NCBI GenBank assembly: GCA_023957835.1
Contig: JAMLGP010000001.1
Coordinates: 1-64,000, forward strand
Origin: Homoserinimonas sp.
GTDB taxonomy: Bacteria > Actinomycetota > Actinomycetes > Actinomycetales > Microbacteriaceae
DNA: 64,000 nt
Reading direction: 5' to 3'
The notes beneath the pieces are model-generated. The model had not been told where the DNA came from. It did no database searches and saw nothing but the letters and a program-made list of their open reading frames with translations. This document shows, in pieces, positions 1-8,038 of this stretch. Every line of letters begins with the position of its first letter. Within the stretch, counting starts at the first letter, position 1. Position numbers and translations under genes: made by a program.

Positions 1-21
1 CAACTAATTAATAATCCAGAC

Positions 22-48
22 GGCGGCCCCGTAATTCCGGGGGCCGCC
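22..48. terminator. GC-rich stem-loop, terminator-like
   Basis: A perfect inverted repeat has 9-nt arms (GGCGGCCCC at 22-30 and its complement at 40-48) around a 9-nt loop. It lies at the window edge, downstream of the minus-strand tRNA and of whatever lies to the left. There is no proper U-run on the plus strand. On the minus strand an A/T-rich stretch follows after a few bases. It is probably a terminator, but the direction is not certain. Confidence 0.4.
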
Positions 49-65
49 TTCCCATTCCCATCCAA

Positions 66-131
66 CGCCGCGGAGTTTTGTCAATGCCGCTGCCGCTAAA
101 GGAACCGCAGCGTTAACAAAACTCCGCGGCG
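66..131. repeat. 66-nt long hairpin beside tRNA-Ser
   Basis: Perfect 16-nt inverted arms (66-81 and 116-131, reading CGCCGCGGAGTTTTGT and its complement) enclose 34 nt. Inside these, a second pair of short arms (88-93 CGCTGC and 107-112 GCAGCG) continues the symmetry. The element lies about 40 nt downstream of the minus-strand tRNA-Ser. It could be a strong tRNA terminator or a small palindromic repeat. The arms are longer than a typical terminator needs. I saw no second copy in this window by eye. Confidence 0.6.
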
Positions 132-172
132 TCAGCAGTGTCGGGTGATGGCGCTGGCTATGGGGTGGAAAT

Positions 173-260
173 TGGCGGAGGATGGGGGATTCGAACCCCC
201 GAGGGCTTTCACCCAACACGCTTTCCAAGCGTGCGCCATAGGCCACTAGGCGAATCCTCC
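173..260 (-). tRNA. tRNA-Ser (GGA anticodon)
   Basis: Read on the minus strand, the acceptor GGAGGAT pairs with ATCCTCC, followed by discriminator G and an encoded CCA (175-173). The anticodon stem CACGC/GCGTG holds the loop TTGGAAA, giving anticodon GGA, which reads UCC/UCU serine codons. A long variable arm (TTGGGTGAAAGCCCTCGA region) and a T-arm with GGTTCGAATCC are visible, as expected for class II tRNA-Ser. The integrase-like remnant on the 5' side of this tRNA suggests that the locus has hosted a mobile element. Confidence 0.95.
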
Positions 261-336
261 TGGCGAGCCGCGGAGGGCCGCGACCTCAATGAATCTTACG
301 GGATGCTTCGGATTCAGCGTAAACGGATGCGCCCAC

Positions 337-887
337 CTATTCCGAGTTCGGGCTGCTAGACGCGACCGCGGGTGAGCGTGTCAATGAATTCCCCATCCAG
401 TCGTCAAAGTAGGCAAGGAGCATTGATGCCTTGGATTCGAATCGAACGTAGAGGGTTCGTTGTGAGCCTGCCTCATCGGCTGGCTTGCGTTCTGCCGCAT
501 CGGCGGGCATGAACATCGACGGGTCGAGCACCCCGTGAATGGTGATCGCCTAGGGTCGCCCCTGCACGATGTCCGACACGATCACCCGCACGTCGAGAAG
601 CTCCACAACCTCCCGGCGCATCGCCGCCTAGGCGTTCGCCATACGGCCACGGGCCCGCTCCGCGAGCGCCGCCACGTCGGTGATCCGCTTGGCCTGGTCT
701 TCCCGTCACAACTGCATCGAGGCGAGGGCCTCCAACCGCCCCGCACGTCCCTGAGCTCGCCGTGCAGACGCTCCATCGTCGTCCGGTGCTCCTCGGGGCC
801 TGCCGTCCGGGTGCGTTCTCCCTCGGACGGTGGGCCCTCACCATGTCCGGTCTCCAGCAGGAGCGCCCGTCCCTGCGGGAAGCTGCA
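337..887 (-). pseudogene. degenerate recombinase/integrase C-terminal remnant
   Basis: Read on the minus strand, a coherent protein can be followed across broken frames. First comes a charged helical part (around MERLHGELRDVRGG). A frameshift near 735 leads into LEALASMQL, then a stop, then REDQAKRITDVAALAERARG. Another stop is followed by AAMRREVVELLDVRVIV, a third stop, and ITIHGVLDP. The pattern of a coiled region followed by RREVVELLDVxVxV and a beta-rich end resembles the C-terminal part of serine site-specific recombinases of actinobacteria. That family call comes from remembered motifs, not a search. The three in-frame stops and one frameshift make it a pseudogene. No catalytic domain is present, so only the tail of an ancient integrase survives beside the tRNA. 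Confidence 0.55.
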
Positions 888-913
888 GCACAGCCTTCAG
901 CGCCGAACAGATA

Positions 914-1687
914 TTACGAACAGTCGGTTCGCTCCCAATAGCCCTTCTCCGTCGACAGAGGCAACACGGTCGGGGGAGCTTCTGCAGCTGCCTCAATTGC
1001 GGAGAGTGTAGTGAGACCATCCATGTACACGTTTTCGTACACGTCAAGTCCGGGAAGCGACAGCGACCCATCATCGGAAACGACGCCAATCAAGGCTCCA
1101 TTCCGGGCGACTGGGTAAGCGCTCGATGGTTCAAGTCGGCCAGGATCTTCGAGGACGGCGAAGATCCGTTGCCCCTGAAATCCCTTGAGGACCACTTCCG
1201 GATCTGTCGCTCCATCGAGCCACAGCACGATCTCGATCTCCGAGGGCATATCAGCCTTGGGATCGAAGTCATTCAGAACCTCGACGCTCAACACGACTGT
1301 TCGCCAGTTCGCCGTCTTGTCCTCGAAAGCGAGGTTCTCTCGCTCCACGGTGTCGTCGCCACCGACGCTGTCACGGTAGCTTGAACCAGGCCGCACTCTA
1401 TGGACCTTGCCGTCGATGGTGGCCCCGAAGATCCGCTCTCCCGGCCCACCGTCCCACGCGACGGTGAAGTTAGGTAGCGTTTCGCTGAGCGTACAGTCCA
1501 ACAGCTGCGCATCCCCGACACTCCCTTGGCTCGCGAGTGCCACATTGAGGCGCTCGGTGTCAATCACGGACGCACGGGATTGCGACTCAGCTACATCGCT
1601 TGACCGCAAAGCGTGAACTGCGGCGACGCCGACCACGAGCCCCGCGACCGCCACGACCGAAGCCAAGATCAGGTATAACTTTCGCAT
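914..1687 (-). CDS. exported protein of unknown function
   Basis: The start was set at the ATG at 1687, which has GGTGGAG five bases upstream. An in-frame start 18 nt further upstream has no such site. The product is 257 aa. It begins MRKLYLILASVVAVAG followed by a hydrophobic stretch to about residue 26, which is a signal peptide or N-terminal anchor without a lipobox cysteine. The rest is hydrophilic and acidic with two cysteines (in LLDCTL and the terminal RTDCS) that could form a disulfide outside the cell. I do not recognise the family. It lies in a decayed accessory stretch between an integrase remnant and truncated genes, so it may be acquired cargo, but it is itself intact. Confidence 0.6.
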   Translation of the reverse strand: MRKLYLILASVVAVAGLVVGVAAVHALRSSDVAESQSRASVIDTERLNVALASQGSVGDAQLLDCTLSETLPNFTVAWDGGPGERIFGATIDGKVHRVRPGSSYRDSVGGDDTVERENLAFEDKTANWRTVVLSVEVLNDFDPKADMPSEIEIVLWLDGATDPEVVLKGFQGQRIFAVLEDPGRLEPSSAYPVARNGALIGVVSDDGSLSLPGLDVYENVYMDGLTTLSAIEAAAEAPPTVLPLSTEKGYWERTDCS

Positions 1688-1705
1688 TGCTACTCCACCT
1701 TGCAC

Positions 1706-2124
1706 TCAATAGGCGGCATTCAGGTGGGCTCAGTCGTGACTGTAGAAGATGACGGCCATGCGAACCGCCGTGCGGCGTCGCGATACTTCGCGATTCACAA
1801 GCGATACTCCATTAGGTACCGAATGACTGATCGTTGGCTGGATTATATCCCATGTGGGCCAGCGTTGTGGTCCATCCAGTTGGAAGTGGGCTGGTCGCAC
1901 CTGCTACGTGTCTCACGAGCGTCCGCTCGCGGCCCGTCGTGGGGTCTTCCTGGACATGAGAGAGCCCCGACGGCCACCGCGTCCGCCGTGGCCGGGACCA
2001 GCCCCGCCACGACCGATGATGGGGTGGGTTTGATGAGTGCCATTTGTGTTTCCTCGCTTCCCTTGGTGGGCTTCTCGGCCCTTGGTAGGCCCGACGACAG
2101 GTAGCCGCGGGGGCTTGTGGCCCG
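1706..2124. other. gene-poor stretch with an inverted repeat
   Basis: No reading frame here looks like a real protein. The frames that stay open are rich in Arg, Pro and Ser, as antisense frames in GC-rich DNA usually are. A short inverted repeat (CGGCCAC at 1971-1977 and GTGGCCG at 1988-1994) sits in a GC-rich block. I see no tRNA, CRISPR or clear promoter. It looks like eroded DNA between the exported protein and the truncated TetR gene. Confidence 0.4.
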
Positions 2125-2355
2125 CTAAGCGGCTTCCCGGAGGCTGACCTCAAACGGGGACCTGGGGAAGGCGACGGCAGTTCTAGACGCAAGTCCACCA
2201 AGTAGGGATGAGACGCTGGCTTCTCTTGCGATTTCTTCAATGCTGGTTTTCTCGTACCCGTTCTTGTCAAAGATTTCGTTGGCAGCGTCGAGAATCTTCT
2301 TTCGAGTCTTCGCCTTGCGAAGCTCCTGTCCGGGGTATTTTCCTGCTTCTGCCAT
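2125..2355 (-). pseudogene. truncated TetR-family regulator
   Basis: The minus strand encodes a typical TetR N-terminus: ELRKAKTRKKILDAANEIF, then DKNGYEKTSIEEIAREASVS. This is helix 1 followed by the start of the helix-turn-helix. After REASVS the sequence turns into unrelated residues and stops about 27 codons later, so the recognition helix end and the whole ligand-binding domain (normally around 130-150 aa) are missing. The 5' end is also unclear. ATGs at 2355 and 2385 are in frame, without a strong ribosome binding site. The upstream flank at about 2440-2450 is the junction with an unrelated surface-protein fragment. It is a non-functional remnant. Confidence 0.6.
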
Positions 2356-2449
2356 CCAGGTAGCGCAGGTAGCTTTTCGGGCCATTTCGGCATTCCCAAC
2401 CGCATCTTCCGAAGCCAGCGTAGAGGCAATCCTGACTGCGGTTGTCATT

Positions 2450-2863
2450 GTGAATTCAGACCTGGTGCTCGGTGATGGAACTCTCGTCCTCCAACTCTCC
2501 GGACACTCTTTGACTGTTAATGCGGCGAGTCCCAGTGGAGACGCCCTACTCGTTGACGCAGGTGCGAGTCTCGTGCTCACTGGCCAAGGGAGTGTTTCTG
2601 TTGCCGGGGCCGACGGCGGATTGGGACTGGCAGGCACCTCCGGATCTTCGGATTCTGCGACGGGAACAGTCCTTTCAGCAGGTACTGCCATACCGGCGGA
2701 TGATCCTACAGAATACTTTGCGCAATGGGCGGATCTTAGTGATTCAGATCTGGCAGATACCGGTACTGAGTCGATCCCGATCGGTATTCTTGGCATCCTC
2801 CTGATCGGAACTGGGATTGTGCTAAACCTCAGCAGAAGGCGACGGACTACGATTGAAGGGTGA
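2450..2863 (+). pseudogene. C-terminal stub of a sortase-anchored surface protein
   Basis: From about 2450 the plus strand encodes a beta-rich, Gly/Ser/Val-rich segment (LVLGDGTLVLQLSGHSLTV, then further short repeats). It ends in an acidic linker and LADTG, followed by a hydrophobic helix (IPIGILGILLIGTGIVL) and RRRR. LADTG-hydrophobic-Arg tail is the layout of an LPxTG-type cell-wall sorting signal. No signal peptide or ribosome binding site lies in front. The frame stays open to 2240, but there it is antisense to the TetR remnant and not credible. The only in-frame start near the junction is GTG at 2450. The gene has probably lost its N-terminal part. Its stop codon overlaps the GTG start of the next gene. 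Confidence 0.55.
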
Positions 2864-4056
2864 CCTCACCCCTTAGGCCTACCGGCCAGGGGATCGGAAC
2901 CGGGTCATCCGATCGACCGGTTCTTGATCGTACTGGCCTGCGTATGCTCTTTCTCATTCCGGGTGGCTTGTCACTACTCATGGGACTGGACGCTGCACTA
3001 CTGCTCATGGGGCTGTCGGCTCCACTCAATTTTGCGAAGGTCGCGAGCCTGCATGCTCCGCTAATGGTCTTCGGATTCGTCGGCACGCTAATCGTCCTCG
3101 AGCGCTCGGTCGCGGCCCGAAGGCCGTGGGGCTATTTCGCCCCGGCACTGCTCGGTCTTGGCAGTCTCGCCCTGCTCACCGAGCTGCCGATCGAAGTCGG
3201 CAAGTCGATGATTGCCCTCGGCTTTGTCGGCCTCATCCTGATCTATTTGGTGATCTGGAAGCGACTTGCCGCTGCGGCGATCGCAATTCAGGCTCTTGGC
3301 GCAGTTTCCGGACTGGTTGCAGCTCTGCTTTGGATTGTCGGAACCAGAATTTCCGGAATCTTCCCCGGAATGGCCGTTTTCCTCATCCTCACGATCGTCG
3401 GCGAGCGGCTTGAGCTCGCTCGGGTCTCTCCTGCTGTCAATGTCCGCTCGGAGCGCTTCGGTCTTGCGGTAGCAGTATTCCTAACCGCATTCACCGCTCT
3501 GGCACCGCTTTGGCCGACCCCCGGCTACCAGCTGCTGGGCTTCGGGCTCGGACTTTTGGTCATTTGGCTGTTCCGTTATGATGTTGCGACGAGGCTCGTG
3601 AACACGAGCGGCCTGCCGAGGTTCATGGCCGCCTGCCTGCTTGCAGGCTATTTCTGGCTCATTGTGCCGACTGGAATCTGGCTGATTGCCGGCGGAGTCT
3701 CAAGCGGACCAATCTATGACGCGGTGCTACACTCGATCTTCCTCGGCTTCGTCATGTCGATGATCATGGCGCACGCTCCGGTGATTCTGCCCGCGGTGCT
3801 TCGAAAGCCGCTTCCATACCGACCCTTCCTGTACATTCCGGCTGCCCTGCTGCACGCGTCTCTCATCGTGCGGCTGCTCGGTGGGGATGCCTGGAGCAGC
3901 GTTCCCGCGCTGCAATGGGGCGGAGCACTGAATGTGGTCGCCGTATTGCTATTTGCCGTGCTCGCAGTCACTTCGGCGATTATGGGCCCTCCAAGAAAGC
4001 AATCGAAACCTGCCGCCCCCAAAGCCGAAAAGTCCACCAGGAAAGCTGAAGCATGA
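2860..4056 (+). CDS. polytopic membrane protein upstream of nirK, NnrS-like
   Basis: A 398-aa protein with about 11-12 hydrophobic segments. It carries conserved-looking histidines in membrane context, such as SLHAPLMVFGFVGTL near residue 66 and LHSIFLGFVMSMIMAHAPV near residue 290. This resembles NnrS-like membrane proteins that accompany denitrification genes, an inference from topology, histidine placement and neighbourhood. A lysine/alanine-rich cytoplasmic tail ends the protein. The GTG start at 2860 overlaps the upstream stop. An alternative ATG at 2944 would remove a hydrophilic N-terminus. It overlaps the following nirK fusion by ATGA, so the two are translationally coupled and presumably act together in nitrite reduction or NO handling. 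Confidence 0.6.
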   Translation: MTSPLRPTGQGIGTGSSDRPVLDRTGLRMLFLIPGGLSLLMGLDAALLLMGLSAPLNFAKVASLHAPLMVFGFVGTLIVLERSVAARRPWGYFAPALLGLGSLALLTELPIEVGKSMIALGFVGLILIYLVIWKRLAAAAIAIQALGAVSGLVAALLWIVGTRISGIFPGMAVFLILTIVGERLELARVSPAVNVRSERFGLAVAVFLTAFTALAPLWPTPGYQLLGFGLGLLVIWLFRYDVATRLVNTSGLPRFMAACLLAGYFWLIVPTGIWLIAGGVSSGPIYDAVLHSIFLGFVMSMIMAHAPVILPAVLRKPLPYRPFLYIPAALLHASLIVRLLGGDAWSSVPALQWGGALNVVAVLLFAVLAVTSAIMGPPRKQSKPAAPKAEKSTRKAEA

Positions 4057-6677
4057 ACCGTAGACGCTGGTATATAGTCATGAACTCGATCGTTGCCTCT
4101 TGGCTTGTCCTGGCCGCAATCGCAGTAGTGAGCCACAGGTTCATCCCGCAGGGCTCCTGGCTAATGGTCCACCTTCTGCTGCTCGGCGCGGTGAGCACCG
4201 CGATTCTCATCTGGAGTCAGCACTTCGCTGACACGCTCCTGCGACGACCCGCACCAGGGGGCCGCGCCTTCCACGGAGTAAGGCTTTTCGGCCACACTGC
4301 TGGCGCCCTGAGCGTCGTGGCAGGAATGATTCTGGGCTTCTGGCCGCTGGTTCTCGCCGGCGGAATCGTGATCGCGCTCGAAATGATTGCGCACATCGCC
4401 GTTCTGATCATCCAGTCGCGAGGTTCTCTTCCGGCGAGGTTCGCTCCCCTCGTTCGGTACTACATAGCCGCGCCGATAGCGCTCGCGATCGGGGTGGGTC
4501 TTGGCGTCTACATGTCGTCCGCCGGAATTGCGGATGCCGTCCACGACCGCCTCTATCCGGCCCACCTCGCCTTCAACCTGCTCGGCTGGGTCGGGCTCAC
4601 CGTGGTCGGAACTCTCGTAATCCTCTGGCCCACCGTCCTGCATGCGAGGGTTTCAGAAAAGGTCGACTGGATCGGCAGAACCGCACTTTGGCTGTGCGTC
4701 GCCGGCCTCGCGGTGATCGGGGCCGCGACTCTGGCAGACTTCAGGCCGCTGTTCGCAATCGGAGTGCTCGTTTATCTCATCGGAGCCGTACTGATCGCAG
4801 TCGACGGCACAAAAGTGGCCGGCAAATCAAAGCAGTGGAACTTCGCAAGCTGGAGTCTGATTGCCGCCTACTTCTGGTTCCTGTTCTGTACGGTGGCTCT
4901 CGGGATCGTGGTCGCGGTCGCCCCAACCTGGTCGGCCATGGACGCGAGTCTCGCCCAGCTCATCGGACCGTTCGCGGTCGGCTTCGCGGCTCAGGTTCTG
5001 TTTGGAGCTCTCGGTTACCTGCTGCCGGTGGTTCTCGGCGGCGGCCCTGAGCAATCGCGCAGAACGATTGCGATTCTGGAAAAGGGCAGCCTGTATCGGG
5101 TCGCAGTAGTCAATCTCGGCATAGCTCTCTACCTCTTGCCGGTTCCGAGCTACGTGAAGGTCGTCGACGCGCTTCTGGTATTCGTGATCCTGCTCGTGTT
5201 CGTATTTCTCGCAATTAGGGCGGCCGTCGTCAGCCGCAAACCGGTGGAGGCAAAGTCCACGGCAAAGACACCGGAGGCGGGGGAGGGCACGACTCTAATT
5301 GCTAAGCGAGGCGGAGCGCTCGCGGCAGCCGTTTCAACGGTCGTACTAGCCCTGACCATCGGCATAGTCATGGACCCGGTTGCTGCCGGGCTTAATCTGA
5401 CCCCGGCTGCCCCGACAGTGCAGGCGACCGGTCACACGACCGTCGTGGAAGTGACCATGAAGGACATGAGGTTCCATCCTGCCGTAGTTGAGGTTCCTGC
5501 CGGCGACAAGCTAGTGCTCAAAGTGACAAACAAGGACGATCAGGTACACGATCTGGTCCTCGAAGACGGTGCGACATCCGGATTGCTGAATCCGACAGAA
5601 TCAGCGGATGTCACGGTCAAGATCGTGAGTTCAGATCTGGATGGCTGGTGTTCGATCGCCGGTCACAAGCTGCTCGGAATGGTCATGAAGGTCAAGATGA
5701 TCGGCGGACCGACTCTTGCTCCAACGGCTTCCCCCGGTGACCACGGCGATCACAATGGCAGCGAGGCAACCGGGCCTTCAGCCGCAGAGGACCTGGATCT
5801 CTCGAAGGAACCGGCGAGCAGTTTTGTCGCAAGGGACCCGTCACTGGCTCCGGCTCCAGCGGAAACCGTGCACAACTACACCTTTACGGTAGGAGACACG
5901 AACACCGAAGTAGCTCCCGGGGTCAGTCAGGACCTCTGGACGTACAACGGCACGGCCCCCGGACCAACACTCAGAGGCAAAGTCGGCGACAAGTTCGTAA
6001 TCACTCTCGTGAATGACGGAACCATCGGCCACTCGATAGACTTCCATGCCGGGTCGCTCGCCCCGGATGAGCCGATGAAAACCATTCAGCCCGGTGAACA
6101 ACTCACCTACACGTTCACCGCGACGAAGTCGGGAATTTGGCTCTACCACTGCTCCACTGCACCGATGTCCATGCACATTGCAAACGGGATGTTCGGTGCG
6201 GTGATTATCGATCCGCCTGGGCTCCCTGCGGTCGATCAGGAGTTCCTGCTCGTCCAGTCCGAGTATTACCTCGGCCCGCAGGGTGGCGTAACGGATGTGA
6301 CCAGAATCGCGACCCAGAACCCCGACCTCGTTACCTTCAACGGCTACGCGGATCAGTACATGCACCGGCCAATCAAGGTGACTGCGGGAGAGCGGGTTCG
6401 AATCTGGGTGCTGGACGCCGGACCGAATCGTCCTAGTTCCTTCCACGTAGTCGGCGGGCAGTTCGACACCGTTTTTTCCGAAGGCGACTACCTGCTTAAG
6501 GACGGCGGCTCGACCGGAACCGGCGGTGCGCAGGCGCTGTCGCTGCAACCTGCTCAGGGAGGATTCGTGGAACTGACCTTCCCCGAGGCCGGGAACTATT
6601 CCTTCGTCACCCACATAATGTCGGATGCCGAAAAGGGCGCGATGGGCGTTTTCCAGGTCGCTCCACAGGCGCACTGA
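4053..6677 (+). CDS. nirK: copper nitrite reductase fused to membrane and cupredoxin domains
   Basis: An 874-aa protein in three parts. Residues 1-440 form about 11 membrane segments related in style to the upstream gene. Residues 460-550 are a cupredoxin with type-1 copper ligands H499, C533, H538 and M543. Residues about 600-874 are a two-domain copper nitrite reductase (nitrite to NO). There, type-1 ligands are H660, C700, H708 and M713. Type-2 ligands are H665, H699 and H854, and the catalytic Asp/His pair is D663 and H798. All NirK active-site residues are present, so the enzyme should be functional and face the outside of the membrane. The fused cupredoxin probably passes electrons to the reductase. 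A Pro/His/Ser linker (550-600) joins the domains. Normal NirK is about 350-380 aa. Confidence 0.85.
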   Translation: MNRRRWYIVMNSIVASWLVLAAIAVVSHRFIPQGSWLMVHLLLLGAVSTAILIWSQHFADTLLRRPAPGGRAFHGVRLFGHTAGALSVVAGMILGFWPLVLAGGIVIALEMIAHIAVLIIQSRGSLPARFAPLVRYYIAAPIALAIGVGLGVYMSSAGIADAVHDRLYPAHLAFNLLGWVGLTVVGTLVILWPTVLHARVSEKVDWIGRTALWLCVAGLAVIGAATLADFRPLFAIGVLVYLIGAVLIAVDGTKVAGKSKQWNFASWSLIAAYFWFLFCTVALGIVVAVAPTWSAMDASLAQLIGPFAVGFAAQVLFGALGYLLPVVLGGGPEQSRRTIAILEKGSLYRVAVVNLGIALYLLPVPSYVKVVDALLVFVILLVFVFLAIRAAVVSRKPVEAKSTAKTPEAGEGTTLIAKRGGALAAAVSTVVLALTIGIVMDPVAAGLNLTPAAPTVQATGHTTVVEVTMKDMRFHPAVVEVPAGDKLVLKVTNKDDQVHDLVLEDGATSGLLNPTESADVTVKIVSSDLDGWCSIAGHKLLGMVMKVKMIGGPTLAPTASPGDHGDHNGSEATGPSAAEDLDLSKEPASSFVARDPSLAPAPAETVHNYTFTVGDTNTEVAPGVSQDLWTYNGTAPGPTLRGKVGDKFVITLVNDGTIGHSIDFHAGSLAPDEPMKTIQPGEQLTYTFTATKSGIWLYHCSTAPMSMHIANGMFGAVIIDPPGLPAVDQEFLLVQSEYYLGPQGGVTDVTRIATQNPDLVTFNGYADQYMHRPIKVTAGERVRIWVLDAGPNRPSSFHVVGGQFDTVFSEGDYLLKDGGSTGTGGAQALSLQPAQGGFVELTFPEAGNYSFVTHIMSDAEKGAMGVFQVAPQAH

Positions 6678-6710
6678 CCGGGCGCAGAGCGATTACCTGT
6701 TCCCGCGCCA

Positions 6711-7025
6711 CTAGTTACGAGTGAAGCGCAGCTTCCAAAGCTCGGGTCCCTCTTCGAGGTAGCTGACCTCGAAGGCATCCGGCATCCGCTCGCCCAATTG
6801 AGCAAGCAGTGGCAGCGGGTTGTGATTGGCGACCAGGTCAAGGCTCACTCCCGATTGCAGGGAGCCGAGCGCTCCGAAGATCGTCGCGTGCCTGATCGCA
6901 TGCGGAATCTGGCGGGTATCGAGGACGATTTCGCTCTCGTCCGCGTGCCCGCAGGCGCAACCCGTGCTCGTCGAGTGGGTCGCGGCGGAGGCGGAAGTCT
7001 GAATCTGAATCGGTTGAACGGCCAT
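6711..7025 (-). CDS. DUF2249 domain protein
   Basis: A 104-aa soluble protein. The core VLDTRQIPHAIRHATIFGAL, then NHNPLPLLAQL and YLEEGPELWKLRF, matches the DUF2249 pattern, a small TusA-like alpha/beta fold often found near nitrate, nitrite and NO genes. An N-terminal extension contains GCACGHADESE with two cysteines and a histidine, a possible metal site. It is convergent with nirK and divergent from the mog gene. The biochemical role of DUF2249 is not established. Its position between nirK and Moco genes suggests a link to anaerobic nitrogen metabolism. Confidence 0.75.
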   Translation of the reverse strand: MAVQPIQIQTSASAATHSTSTGCACGHADESEIVLDTRQIPHAIRHATIFGALGSLQSGVSLDLVANHNPLPLLAQLGERMPDAFEVSYLEEGPELWKLRFTRN

Positions 7026-7058
7026 GCTCCAAGCCTAACCCTCGCCTAGGGTTGGATT

Positions 7059-7547
7059 ATGTCCGAAAGCCGTGAGAAAGCCGCCGTAATCACAGTTTCA
7101 GATCGCAGTGCTCGCGGCGAGCGCGAAGACTCCTCGGGCCCCATGGCGGTTGCCCTCCTTGAAGAGGCAGGATTCGACGTCGACTATTCGGTCATTCCGG
7201 ATGGGGCGGACACCGTAGCTGCAGCCCTTCGGTTCGCGATCGACGCCGGAGTCAGACTGATCATAACCAGCGGCGGTACCGGCGTCTCACCAAGGGACAG
7301 GACCCCGGAAGGCACGAGGGATCTGCTTGCTCTTGAGCTGCCGGGCGTCTCTGAAGCACTCCGCCGCTCAAGCCCGAATCGCTACTCGGTGCTAAGCAGG
7401 GGCCTGGTTGGGGTCGCCGGTGATCCGCCGAAGAGCCTCGTGGCAAATCTGCCTGGATCGGTGAAGGCGGTTGAGGAAGGGCTGGAGGTGCTGCTTCCCC
7501 TGGTGTCGCACCTGCTCGACCAGCTCTCCGGCGGCGACCACAACTGA
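7059..7547 (+). CDS. mog: molybdopterin adenylyltransferase, MogA/MoaB family
   Basis: A 162-aa protein of the MoCF/MogA fold, which adenylylates molybdopterin before molybdenum insertion. Motifs seen: VITVSDRSARGEREDSSGP at residues 11-29 and the nucleotide/pterin loop TSGGTGVSPRDRTPE around residue 71. There is also GDPPKSLVANLPGS near the C-terminus. A TAGGGT hexamer sits seven bases before the ATG with no Shine-Dalgarno, so the mRNA may be leaderless. The gene runs convergently into moaC with an 11-bp gap. It belongs to the Moco set that serves the nitrate reductase here. Confidence 0.88.
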   Translation: MSESREKAAVITVSDRSARGEREDSSGPMAVALLEEAGFDVDYSVIPDGADTVAAALRFAIDAGVRLIITSGGTGVSPRDRTPEGTRDLLALELPGVSEALRRSSPNRYSVLSRGLVGVAGDPPKSLVANLPGSVKAVEEGLEVLLPLVSHLLDQLSGGDHN

Positions 7548-7558
7548 GCCCGAGAAAA

Positions 7559-8038
7559 TCAGACGGGCCTTCTCCAGTCCCCGGAGCGGCCTCCCGACTT
7601 TGCCAGCAGCCTGATCCCGCCGATTTCGACAGTGCGGTCAATTCCCTTGACCATATCGACTATCGCCAGAGCCGCGACTGACACCGAAGTGAGCGCCTCC
7701 ATCTCGACTCCGGTTCGATCGGCAGTCCTGACCGTGGCGGTAATCGCAACCCCGGAGTCGGTGATCTCAAGATCGACGGTCACGCCGTGAATTCCGATCA
7801 CGTGAGCCAGAGGCAACAGTTCCGGGGTTCGCTTCGCCGCCTGAATGCCCGCGATTCGGGCGACAGCGAGCACATCGCCCTTAGGGGCCGTCCCGCTCCG
7901 CAGGATGTCGACGAGTTCCGGATTGCAGGTCACGAAGCCCTCTGCCGTCGCTTCCCGCACGGTCGGAGTCTTGGCTGTGACATCCACCATTCGAGCCTTG
8001 CCGGACTTGTCAAGATGAGTGAACGGCTGATCGTTCAT
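7559..8038 (-). CDS. moaC: cyclic pyranopterin monophosphate synthase
   Basis: A 159-aa protein that makes cyclic pyranopterin monophosphate from the MoaA product. Family motifs are clear: MVDVTAKTPTVREATAEG near the N-terminus, AAKRTPELLPLAHVIGI, and GVEMEALTSVSVAALAIVD with the catalytic region. The ATG at 8038 was chosen because it overlaps the moeA stop by ATGA. A GTG 12 nt upstream is possible but less likely. It is co-transcribed with moeA on the minus strand. Confidence 0.93.
   Translation of the reverse strand: MNDQPFTHLDKSGKARMVDVTAKTPTVREATAEGFVTCNPELVDILRSGTAPKGDVLAVARIAGIQAAKRTPELLPLAHVIGIHGVTVDLEITDSGVAITATVRTADRTGVEMEALTSVSVAALAIVDMVKGIDRTVEIGGIRLLAKSGGRSGDWRRPV

Noticed and set aside
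1812..2429. A 205-codon minus-strand frame covering the TetR fragment in another frame
   Set aside because: Arg/Pro/Ser-rich with no motif. The true TetR helix-turn-helix is in a different frame of the same strand.
5841..6674. A 277-codon minus-strand open frame over the nirK catalytic domains
   Set aside because: Antisense to the fully conserved copper-site region of NirK, with no recognisable motif or start signal.
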